Source of the DNA: Ailanthus altissimus
Taxonomy: Eukaryota; Streptophyta; Magnoliopsida; Sapindales; Simaroubaceae
Direction: 5' to 3'
NCBI GenBank assembly: GCA_946807835.1
Contig: OX327694.1
Location: forward strand, 6,150,001-6,214,000
DNA: 64,000 nucleotides
The notes below the pieces were generated by a model, which made no database searches, was not told where the DNA came from, and saw nothing but the letters and a program-made list of their open reading frames with translations. Every line of letters begins with the position of its first letter. The stretch's first letter is position 1. Of this stretch, positions 46,375 to 57,910 are shown piece by piece. A program made the translations under genes and the position numbers.

Positions 46375-49300
46375 AATATTGTCCTATGTATTAGATTTTT
46401 GAGGGGTTGGTCTATCTCTCTAGCGAAAGAGTTTAGGTATCTCTTAAAAATAAACGGGTGCAAGATTACTCTGTATCCAGTAGGTCCCTTTCCATTCCAT
46501 CTCCGCTGCTCGTTTGTCTGCCGAAAAATGACTCAAGGATCTAATCGGAATTTCCTTAGGTAGCCACCGACCTACACTTACCCTTAAACTTCTGTGCTTG
46601 GTGGAGAAGAAGCAACTAAAGGTACACTCGCTTGCTGTCTTGTTCTCTACTGTGAAATGGGATCGCTCGCCAGCTAGGTCAGATTGGAACAAGATTTTTT
46701 GAGAACATATTACCCATCTTCGAGGAAAAGGGGCGGAACGACCTCTCGATCCGATCCAAGCATGGATGGATAGTCTATTTTATCTCCTACTACTGGGCTA
46801 GCGGATAGAATAAGTTCTGAGGTGGGAGAGGAGTAGAGCTAGATGGATCGATACCTGATTTGGATTGAGGTCCCTAAAATCAAGCCTACATAGGGTACAA
46901 GATCGAAAAGAAGGTTGAAGTTTCATTCTTATCGCTATCTTATCTTATTGAAGCAGATAGTTTACAGTTATATATATACATATACATCGAATAAGCTTTT
47001 CTGGTACAAACCTAGTAGTTATTTGTGTTGCTGATCTTGGGTGAACTGATGACACTGATGCTCCAAGACCAAGAGTTTTCACAGCCAAAGCTATTGAAGC
47101 TGCTCCCTCCCTGAATCTTGATAACCTTACCCCAGAGCAATGCCATTAAGCTTCCCTGGTCCCGACATGACTGATTGGGCGAAGAAGAACAGCGAAGGCA
47201 ACCTACACTCGAATCAACTACCTTTACTTTAGAGATAGAGGAAAGGTAGTTCGTAAGAACGGGCAATTAAGAAAGTTTCTAAGAGGGAAGTGGGCTTCAA
47301 TTTAATGGAATGCTTTGTTGGTTCAGCTCAAGGGGTCCGGTTTTTTGGTTTAGTGTGGAGGGGAGGCGCTCTTTGTTGTCCTTTCAGGGACATATTGTAA
47401 TGTGAAGCTGGCAATACCATTTTATGGTCCTTTCCCAAATTTGCATTGTAGAAAATGCAAAAGAGCACCATCATCTTCCTAAACATAATAGGAGAAAAAA
47501 AATCAAAATCAAAATCAAGTTCACTATAAATTAAGGAATTTAATCGCTTTAACAAACAAGCAAAAATAATAAGACAGCTGTTCACCATCCCAGTTTGATC
47601 AATTAAATGCTTCTAAATAGCCACTCTCTACAATATGCAGAAAATCATATCACACACAGAATATACTTGGGATATTACTAAAGTATCTTTCAGAGTTCAT
47701 TATAGATCCATAAAAAATTAAACGTGCATCTTTCGGAGTTAAATGTGCCATTGAACAAAAATGTTCTAATAGGCCACAATGTCAATGTCATAGTTTATTT
47801 TGGGCTCACAAAAAAGGATAATGTCATACTTTTAGGTAAGAATGTCCAGAATATATGTCACATGTATGGTATTCAACAGGCAGAACTTGGACCTATGGAT
47901 ACAAACCGAAAATAGAAGTAATAATGAAAATCACCCAATTTTTATACACATTAATAAACAACACAATTAGTAATAATATACAATGAGTCCTTCTCTAGTG
48001 AGGACATTCACATCTTTTTGAAGTACCGCCATCCAAATTTTAACTAAAGTCTAGTGCTGGGCTGCAGTTAAAACTTTTACAAAGAAATTCAGTGCTGGAC
48101 TTCATTTAAGATGCAGATGTTGACGCCTGACTATGATTTGTTATACAGCAAAGCATGCAAAGCACAAAATGCAACTATACATTTGATAGTATTTCAAAAA
48201 TGTAATTTCAAAGTACTATATAGTAAACATCTCAACCTGCTAGGCATACGAAGAAAGTAGCAAGTTGTGAATTCCAGGATCGTCATTATGCAAGCGATAG
48301 ACACAGAATTCTAAATATTTGATGACTTCATGGGTTCATTCCTGCAATTGAAATTGAACGAGTTGCAAAAAGAAAAAAAAAATCATCAAATTGAAAATAA
48401 AATCCATCTGCATATGAAAGTTATAATGTTCCTAGACAGTTTAAATGCCTCCCAAAGACAAAATCAGAAACAATAACAAACAACTCAATCAACAGTGCCA
48501 AAACCTAATTGCCTGGACCGGAAAAAATATATTAGTCCACATCTTTGCAATGTCTGTGCCAAAACAGAAACTCAGTTTACAATCTTTTCCTAATAACTTT
48601 ACCACTTATAATATGACCAACACTGAAGTTCTCAAGATAGTAAATACAAAATGTGTACAGCTGCAATCTCTAAAATGATTAATTCGGTGAAAAACCAAAC
48701 GGGTAAGGAAATGCAGGAGTTGCCCAGGTAGTACTGTATCATACACAGTTTTTAACTCAACTGCAGAAGCTTTGAACGCTGACACCTTCAAGGAGGAGAT
48801 GCAACACTTTTAACCGGGCAAAAAGAATGCTATGACATAAAAATTGATGAACTAGGTTCTTATTTATGTAAAATAGACATATAACCAATAAAATAGTCAA
48901 GTACCAGGCTGCAGATTACTTTGCATGAGGTTCACTTGAATATCGTATCATTGCAAGAATCAGTTTCCTTGGGTTCAGGTTGTTAGTTGTCATCCATGAC
49001 TCCACAGTTTCATATGCATCAAACATGATAAGGTCTGGTGCAAACTTGTACTGCAAAATAAGCAAGACATCAGGAATTGCCTTTCTCAAGCATAATAGAT
49101 TAACAGGGAGAGCTGTAGACTCTGACCAACATGAAAGGTTAGCCACCTCATACAGTAAAGATGAAGCTAAATCAATGATGATTCAATTACAATGAAGAAA
49201 TCAACAGGAAGAACCTGGCAACCCATTTGATGAATGTAATGGGTAAAAGGTATTATGCTCCAAATCCCAGAGTTTGATCTGTACCTGAAGGTCTATAGGG

Positions 49301-52300
49301 ACAGAAGGTTTTCAAAGTATTTCCAATGCTTTCTTTGCTTCTCCTTGCTGAACAAAACAATTTAAATAATCAAGTAAGTGAAGAGAACTCTACAAGTCAG
49401 ATATGGACCACAAAATAGAAATCTTAATGCTAAACTGTGGATAAATGCCATGAATAATCTTCATCTCCAATCTTAACAAGACAACCGACTTCCCGTACAA
49501 AATTAGCTCCTCTCTTTACAAATTCTACTATCAACCAAAGGGAAAGATGGATGACAAAAAACATATTGTTCTCCATTAGAATTACATAGTAGGGAAAGGT
49601 TAAGACCCCACACACAACAAAAAGGAAAATCTGCACTACTACATGTTTATACAAAAGAAATAGAACACCAGAAAAAGCTTTATGAAGCAAAATGTTAGGA
49701 AGTAAAGAAAGGAGAATATGTCCAAAGATTGAAAATTGTTATACAAGGAAAAATGCACGTAAGGAAAATGAACTTAAATTAAGTAGAGAATCCACAAGAA
49801 GCGACATAGGTGATGATAACAGTGTTGCATCAAGAAAATTAAAATGGAAACTAGAAGCACCTGGATATAATGGTGAACCACAATTTCTTGCTGCTCCTTC
49901 AGACTAGCAAAAAATACCAGTTCTTCAACCCTACCATAGCTGCAGAATATTGTAAGAAGAAAAAAAAAGAACTGTTAAAGCTAGTTTTGATTGATCAAAG
50001 ATAATTAAGGCTGATGGACATGCATTATAAATAGGTATTCATCCTTGCATATAAGCATCACAGATCATCCATAACAAAAATGGTTGAAAAACAGGACAAG
50101 TACAACTGACATATTCGCGAATTGCTGGATGCATTAGAAGCACAACAACTTCCCAAACCCATGTGTTAGATTGAGCAACTAAAAGGGTCTATATGTTACA
50201 TAAGAATACAACAGGGAAGAAAAAGGCAGTTACTAAGAGTTGGCAAATGTTTGGTAGTTCATTTGACAGGTTTCCTGTATAACGTCAACAGATTGGTCTA
50301 CAGCAAAATAACTGACAGTGAACACAGTCAAAATGCAATTTACTCACCTTTCTAAAAGTTTCATTGTAGTTGCTTCATCCAATACATCCTTGCAGTCACT
50401 CGGGAAAGCACGAAACTGTTTAATAATTGATTGGTATTCAGAACTACAATTTTCCAAGGCAGTGTCATCTTCCAAGAGTAGCTGATTAATCTGAAAACTC
50501 GAAACGTATTCCAGCATTAAAATTTATTTTATAATGGTATAATATCTATTATTGCTTTATAACTTCTTTTACAAAGGACAGGAATCACTCTCAAACAATA
50601 ATAAAAGTGTAACAAATTGAAAATCTTAGGACATGCTTGGTTCTCCAGTTCCAGAACAGTTTATTATTCTCAAAATTAGTTTTCTGCTTTCGAGATTAGA
50701 AAACTTGTTTGGCTAACTGTTGGAAAACAATTTTCAAGATAAAAAAACCCATATTCTCACAGATAATCTCATGTTCATTTTTGGCATTTTCTTTTGATAT
50801 TAGTCTGGGAAATTTTCTTCATTTTGCCATTTATGGTAAGTGAAAGTGGAATGTAAAGCACCCTAAAATTGTTCAATGACGGGCCTGGAATCTTAAGAAA
50901 CGTTATATCATCCAACGCAACTTATCATTCAATTTGTGCAAATTTATTCAATTTCATGCAGCCATCTAACACAGTTTAAAAGGCAAAAGGCTAGCCGTGA
51001 TAGTCATCCAAGTACAATTCAGTTGCCCATGTGGAAATCATTGTTATTTGGCATTTGTCATCCTTTCCAAGATTATCAAGCTTCCGCAATAAGAAGGTTC
51101 TCAAAGCATCCTGCAAGGAAGCAAAATATGGTAAAAGTTACAATGTAGTGTCCAAATTCAAATTTGAGATGATTCTAGTCAAAAATCACAAATATATAAC
51201 ACCATGCCATTTCTTTTTTGTATTTTAAATTGAGAGTACAAGCACAAAGTCTTTGAATGTATAACAGGATTCAAAAGAACTTCAATTAGAACAACTCTTT
51301 GTTGGGCCTAAACCAATATTCAAAATTAAGAGATTTATATAAAATCTCTACCAACAACTAGAAAATAAAAATGAATTCTGCATGTCATTCTCAATAATGA
51401 TATTTAATGAGCAATCACAATAATGCATTAACTAGGTCAAGGTTATTGATAAGCTAGTCATTTATACAAGAGCCCATGAAATTCACAAGTTTAGACCGCA
51501 TAAGGATGACAAGTGCTTAATTAAAACTTAACAAAGCAATGAAGGAGTCCATGTGAAACCAGTAAAGATAATAAGTGGTAAAATGAAAAATGCCATGACA
51601 TCAATTTGATTGATTTTAACTACATCTTCATAAAGCTAAACATACATGGTACTTTATTTACCTGTTCGCTTAAGCTAATGAACTTCAGAGTAATCTCCTC
51701 AAATGATAAAATATAGTTAATCAGCAAAACATCTCCCCATCAGTTACAAGTAAGTTCTCTAGATTGAAAAACGAAGCAACATTAATTTCACCTGATATTT
51801 GTCCTAAACAGGTCTACAAAATATAGATGAATGTGTCCGTGCTAATACATTCTCATGCATCAATATATTTTTTCTCCACTTTAAAGGTATCATTGCGTAA
51901 TGTATAGGATGGCATTATTTATATTCATGTAATTTCAACAGCAGATATTTGTCAATATCTACTCAAGAAAACCAACAATGATAACAGAAATACATAACAA
52001 TATTAAAAATGACATAGTAAACTTCACAGATATACATAATCTAAGAGACAGAGAAATCACCTTTGCATAGAAAGATGCTGCGCTAAGAAAATCCTTGGAG
52101 GTGGAGGTGAATCCAGCTTCAGCCTGCATCATAAATAACTTCTAGTTATACACTAACCACAATAAAACAAGATTCCATAAACAAACATATGAGACTAGAA
52201 GGTAAAGGTTAATAAATTTTATTATAGAAAAAGGAAGTCAATGTTCCAATAGCCATTTATCTTTATGTCAGTGAAGTCAATAAGACATGACCTGAACTAA

Positions 52301-53431
52301 GTATACTTGGTGTCTTTGGAGCGGATCATGACAATTTGCTAAAGCGCATACTCCTTCATATCCAGATATACCTTCCACATATCTCAGCCTTCATCATTGA
52401 CAGACACCTACAAGATGTTTGCAGACACAGCGACACAAAACAAGTCAATGATTAGTGTTAAAAAATAATAAAATAGTGATAATAAGTCCTTGTTTCACAA
52501 ACCTGAAATATAGAATGCTGGTCATATGCATAGTACACTCCAGCAGTTGCATCACTGCAGAGTCCAATGGTACCACTTGAAATGGAGTCTGATGTTTGAT
52601 CAAACTGACATTCCTCTACAATTTACTCACTGATTCTATTTACAACCTACAGAAAATTTCAACAGAACCAACATACAAGTTTAAAAAGCTGGGATATAAA
52701 AAAGGGAAGCTGCATTATATAGGAAATCATTAAGTAGAAAACAAAAATCCATGAATTTGGTTTTCATCCACTCTAGAACATGAGTGAGCAAGCATTTAGT
52801 AGAGGTATTGCAAAAGTAAAGTTCTTTGTTGCCAAAGCTAAGCAAGAGTCTATAAACAAAATCCATATTACTATTATATGCATGATCATATTGAAGATTT
52901 GAGAAATAACCGATTTTATTGAAGGTAAAAATATCATCAGCATTCACCATAACACACCTTAAATTTATTCCCCATAAGCAGCAGGAAATGAAATTCAGTC
53001 ACTGCCATAGAACTGGGTTTAACTGCTTCAGCACCTTTAGACAATTTTGAATACCTCAAAAGGTCCTTGTTCTCCACAAAATTTTCATCACCAGGTGGAG
53101 AACTACCCAAGATATTCACAGAAAAAAAAGTTGAGAATTGATTTCATAACTGAATTATATATGTCAACATTAATAACCAGTAAACTATTTATATACAGTA
53201 AGATGAGAAAAACATATGCAGTACCATTGAGCATAGAAGTGAAAGATAAAATAGGTTAAAGAAGATACCATAAGAATCTCCAGCACCAAAATCGTGTCTG
53301 ATAAGCCATCCTTTACTAGTTCCCAGTATAATCACATCATTTCCAGCCCACATGCACGTGATTACACCTCGCCCCTTCGCCGCGTATCTTTCAAGAACAT
53401 CAACTGTGAATACTTGCCGCATTTGATCTAT

Positions 53432-55269
53432 AGTTTTTAATCTCCGAATTTGAAATAACTAATGTTCTCAATTCGAGGAGCGATCACTCTTAGCATGGAG
53501 CTGCGACCTGCAAAGACAAAAAGCCACCGGCGATCAACCCGGAAACTGGCCACAGTTATATAATTGAACAGCTATTTTTTACGAGTATTATGGTCAGTTG
53601 ATGAACAAGCCAAGTGTTTAATGAAAAATAACGTGAATCTTCGGATACTTTGAAAAATATTCCGTTCAAAATGTGTAATGACTAAAACACCATTTACAGC
53701 TCTTTTAAAACGAATTTAAATGGGATAATTTCACGAAACCCCCGAGGCGGCAACATTCGTCTCTTCACGAAAAGGGAAGCGTAGATAGCCAACAAGAAGT
53801 TCTTGTTACTGTAAATCGAAATTCCAAAAGCCCTAATTTGAGAAAAGCATCTACTTAATCAGAAATAATAAATTGCAAAATGTTTTTGTGAAATCGATAA
53901 AATAAATAGAACAGAAATCAATATAACACACGAAACAGAAAGACTATTTGAGATTACCCGAAACTCGCAATTGCCGCTCAGCAAATTTATTATCGATTCA
54001 TTCTCAAGAGATTGCTGAATCAATTGTTCTTCATTTCTTGTGAGGCGAACAAAAGAATTTGACGATAAATGATCAATTCAAGAGAAGATTTTACTTTCTT
54101 TCTGGACAAGTTATCCAATTTTGGTGGTTAAATTTGCATTTCCATTGGCGGTTTAGCTCACAGTTTAAATTTTGTAAGGAGTCGGGTTACTCTATTTTGC
54201 AACGGTAATCTCTTTAAACAAATTCCTCGAAATTTCTTGCAACAAATCGAGGATACGTCGTCGTTTAGTTCATAAGTAAAACGCAACGTTTTATTTGTTT
54301 TATTAAGTGGTGGGCCAAAACTGAAGCTCAACTCGAATTGAAAAAGGAGTTTTTCAGAAATGGCCTCTATTCTTATGTTATTTTTTTAGTCACAAAACTA
54401 AATGAATTGATTTTTATTAACTAAGAAATGAATAATTAATAATAACTGTAATTTATATTTTCTCTTTTTACCACAAAGTTTTTTATCTCTTTAAAAAATA
54501 TTAAAAAAATAGTCATAAAAATGATTATTTTGAAAGATGTGAAAAGAATTTAATTGTAATTAAAATAAATGAAAAACAAATATATTGTGATAAAATTGTG
54601 GAAAAAAAAAAGATTAATGGAAGTGAAAATTAAAAAAAAAACATATAAGAAATCTGAAAAATCTGAATCAAAAACAAATTTGTGCGAAACATTTTGCACG
54701 AGAAGCCTCTCACGAAATGGCTAATTTTTTAATTAATTATTTTTAAATATTAAATTAGTTAAATAATTAATTATTTCATTACGAAATTAATATTTTTAAT
54801 TAGATAAATTGTTTCAAAAAATATAATCTATAATTAATATTTTAATATTTTGATTCATTACTAAATGAAAAAGATTAAAAAAACAATTAAAAGTAATAAT
54901 TATTATAATTTTAAATAATAAAATCATACGTTATTTATTTAACAATGAAATTAAAAAAATTAATTTTTATAATTTAATAATATGTCATTACAAAAAATTT
55001 CAGATATAATTATTTAACTATTTTTTTATTTAATCATAATGGTAAAATATTTATTTTTTAATTAAAAATTTTATTTTATTTGATAAATTAAAACAAATTA
55101 AAGTATTTAAAAAAGAAAAAATAAATGAATAAAATAAATAAATAATTTTTATAATTAATAGTATGTCATTACAAATAATAACCATCATTAGTTATAATAT
55201 GTCATAATAACAAAATTGATATCTAAATCATGAATAAAAAGTTATTTATTTATTTTTTAGAAACACTTA
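53432..55269. other. former VPS18 promoter side and AT-rich spacer
   Basis: 53432-54130 is probably the old 5' UTR and promoter of the VPS18 copy. From 54350 the sequence is very AT-rich, with no coding pattern or clear repeat. Confidence 0.4.
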
Positions 55270-55436
55270 TCCATAAATCGATGGCCATCTTATACCTAAA
55301 AATGATCTAGTCTCAAGGCTAAAATATAAGGGTTGACATAATATGAAGAACTTTATAAACACACACAAAAATTCTACAATCTCTACTATTGATCACCTAT
55401 TAGGACACACCTTCATGTAACCTAATTACATTAAGA

Positions 55437-55626
55437 GTAATGCTATATTTTTTATATCATATTCTAAATTTTGGATCTCAAATGATGTATCAAGTAACCA
55501 CTAGATAAAAAAAAGGTGTAATGAGTAATTTTAAAAATTATAAAAAATAATCAGTCAATGATTGTTTGACATCTCACTTGGGATCCAAAATTTAGGATGC
55601 AAGTTTAGGATATTTAGCATTATTGT
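55437..55626. mobile_element. MITE-like hairpin element
   Basis: TAATGCTATATTTTTTATAT...CTAAATTTTGGATC at the left matches the reverse complement of the right end (TAATGCTAAATATCCTAAAC...CTAAATTTTGGATCC) over about 65 bp. Total length is about 190 bp. Confidence 0.7.
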
Positions 55627-55870
55627 TACATTAAAGGGAGTTAAGTTAAGTACAATACCAGTCCTGATCTCATAAAATCTACAAGAGTGTAAGTAGTAGG
55701 GCATCAGCATATATAATGGCGCAACATAAATCTCCATCACGCCATTAGCATGTCCGTTGAGGCTGAAATCATAAATGATGATCTTTTGATGCATGATATT
55801 TTCCTTAACTACAATCCAATACTCTTGCTTGTAGTTGATTGAAACAAAAACCTACATGAAATTGGTTATT
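55555..55870 (-). pseudogene. Ulp1/C48 protease-like fragment
   Basis: VFVSINYKQEYWIVVKENIM followed by QKIIIYDFSLNGHANG resembles the Ulp1 segment in which an aromatic/His-Trp strand precedes the conserved 'YDS' strand. The catalytic His position reads Tyr (EYW instead of HW), so activity is unlikely. The tail continues PLYMLMPYYLHSCRFYEI. Confidence 0.55.
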
Positions 55871-56664
55871 GTCTCATAAATAATAATATATGCAATAAAA
55901 AAATTTAAATCTCTTAACATACAAATATTTTACCTTATTATCTTCAACCCATATTTTTTTACTGAGTAAATCATCTTTGAGTCCTAAGCTGGACGGCATC
56001 ATGCTCTTGTTCCACACAATGGTAGATAAGTTTGTAGGATGCTGGACATGAAGAAGCCTAAAAGTCTTTTAAAACTTCAATAAAAAAAAAAGTAATCAAT
56101 ATATGTGTACGAGAACATTAATTTAAAAATGTTAAAGAAAAAAACTTATAAAGAATTACGAATCCACACAAGTGGATAAATGTGGCAATGAGTCATTATA
56201 CTTGCATTGCCTTTGCAAACCAACTTTAAGTACTCATTGATGTACTGTAAAATCTAATAAATAAAGTTAAAAATTAAGAAAAATGATATATTTGTTTTAA
56301 GAGTTAGATTTAATTTTCAATTTTATCTTACGAATTTTGAAAAAGGTCAAGTTTTTCATAATCTGTTCATTAGTAAGATTCGATTAGTTTTGACAAAAAA
56401 ATTAATTTTTCTGTATAATAACATTTTTGTACTTCATGGGCTAATATAATTGGATCATCATGGGGTAATTCTTATCAAATTTATTTTAAACACCTATAGC
56501 ATTCTCATCAATTTATTTAATATTATTTAATTTAATTATTGTATTAAATAAAATAAAATTTCTTTCTCTCTATCATCTTTCTCTCTCTTTTCCTAATTTT
56601 AAATCTTTAAATAAAATAATTATTAATAAATAAAATCATTTATTTTTAAAAATTTAAATTACTT

Positions 56665-57095
56665 AAAAATAATATAAAAGCTCTTGTTACCGTCACCATC
56701 GAGTGGCGACGAGCGGCTATCGGACTCCATCAATAAATTTCATCAAAATTTATGTCTTTATGCTTTTTTTTTAATTTATACAATGATATAGTTATTTTTA
56801 ACCAAAAAAAAAAGGCCAGAAGGTTGCCAAAAATAATGTGTCGCCCTCTCCCCCCATTTTTGTCATCGTTAAATAGCTGGTTTGTCAAGTGATGGTGGTG
56901 GTGGTGGCCGTTACCCTCTTTCTTTATTTTTTTTGACCATCTTTTGGTCTTTTTTTGGATAAAAAATAACCCCACAATTGTGTACATAAGAAAAAATAGA
57001 ATTTAAAGACATAAATTTTGATCATTTTTGTAGTTAGAGTCCTGTGGCTGCCGCTCGACAACGACAGTGGCAGAGGCTTTTTTATTTTTATTAGT
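56665..57095. mobile_element. TIR element with GC-richer ends
   Basis: The left 'acgagcggctatcggactcc' to 'catcaaaatttatgtcttta' matches the reverse complement of about 57003-57065 (GTCGAGCGGCAGCCACAGGACTC to ATCAAAATTTATGTCTTTAA). It has no transposase and appears related to 42885-43380. Confidence 0.65.
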
Positions 57096-57910
57096 TAGTT
57101 TAATTATAAAATAAATCAATTAAAATAAATATTTAAATTTAAACTTATATGCTATGTATCTTTTTTGCTTTTGGCTTTTATTTATGGTCGATTCGTGATT
57201 AACACGTGTTTCACTGTGTTAGTCCACTTTAAATTTTTATGTTGAATTTTAATTTTGCTATTCCACAATAAAAACTAACATAATCCTACTAACGGATTGT
57301 GATAAAATTAATATTTTTTAAACTCGTGGGATAAAATTGAGAATTAGGTCAAACTCTTGAGACAAAAATATCATTTTCCCTAAAAATGAATTGATTTCAA
57401 CGCAAATGAAATCCAATATATATGCCATTTGACTTACAAAAGTTATCTAATAATTTCTCTAATATCTCCCAAAAAAATGCCAAGGTAGCATCAATGACAG
57501 GTAAGCTGACTTTACCCTTAAAATTGTGAACCCATGCCTCAAACTCAGATTAGATGGCCAATTATATCAACTACAACAAATTCACGTCTACCTCTTAAGG
57601 TTGTACCTAAAACTAAATCTTCCTTTTCTTGATCTTTCGCGTTATAGGATTAATGTATAAGGTGTGTTTAATTCACGCATTCCTATACATACTCAAACCT
57701 TGACACGGGTCAGGTAAGATTTAAACACTTGCGAGACTGTATGTTGGATGTATGCCATACCCTACAGTTGAGGTCTGAAAGTCATCTATTGTGTTCTCTT
57801 TAAACTGAAACTAAAAAATACAAGTGGATAAGTGTCATATAACCTAAATTCAGTTCATGTAAGTAATATTAATTTTCGTACTATATCTTGACTTTTGTCA
57901 GGTTGAAAGG

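Larger units (their letters stand above)
45665..47345. other. mitochondrial-type DNA insert in VPS18 pseudogene
   Basis: This stretch differs from its surroundings: less AT-rich, with runs typical of plant mitochondrial spacer DNA ('ctctagcgaaagagtttagg', 'gaaaaggggcggaacgacct', 'cgatccgatccaagcatgga'). It separates the exon at 47370-47478 from the last exon at 45445-45660 and stands where the middle C-terminal VPS18 exons should be. I infer a nuclear insertion of organellar DNA from style, not from an alignment. The short ORFs inside it, such as 46444-46692 on the minus strand, have no recognised product. Confidence 0.6.
45445..53431 (-). pseudogene. VPS18: VPS18 (HOPS/CORVET subunit) pseudogene
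   Basis: VPS18 is a RING-ended subunit of the HOPS/CORVET vacuolar tethering complexes. Recognisable exons, right to left: 53269-53431 (VFTVDVLERYAAKGRGVITC, GTSKGWLIRHDF), 52958-53117 (ENFVENKDLLRYSK), 52503-52646, 52292-52407, 52061-52123, 51662-51721, 51006-51110, 50348-50490, 49861-49939, 49285-49347, 48920-49050 (YKFAPDLIMFDAYETVESWM), 48237-48341, about 47370-47478, and 45445 to about 45660 (CPFCGDLMI, WEIKPHNIGNQM). Lesions: start ATG is ATA; most of the N-terminal beta-propeller coding is missing; stops at 52623-52625, 52384-52386 and 49312-49314; frameshifts in the 52292, 48237 and 45445 exons; acceptor AG lost before 51721; donor lost after 51006. Many splice sites survive, so this is a decayed gene copy, not a retrocopy. 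Confidence 0.9.

Noticed and set aside
46444..46692. 82-codon minus-strand ORF in the organellar-type insert
   Set aside because: No conserved domain, and it sits in apparent mitochondrial spacer DNA. Treated as chance.
50630..50760. Possible MITE in a VPS18 intron ('catgcttggttctccagttc')
   Set aside because: The start resembles common plant MITE ends, but I found no matching inverted end or target duplication.
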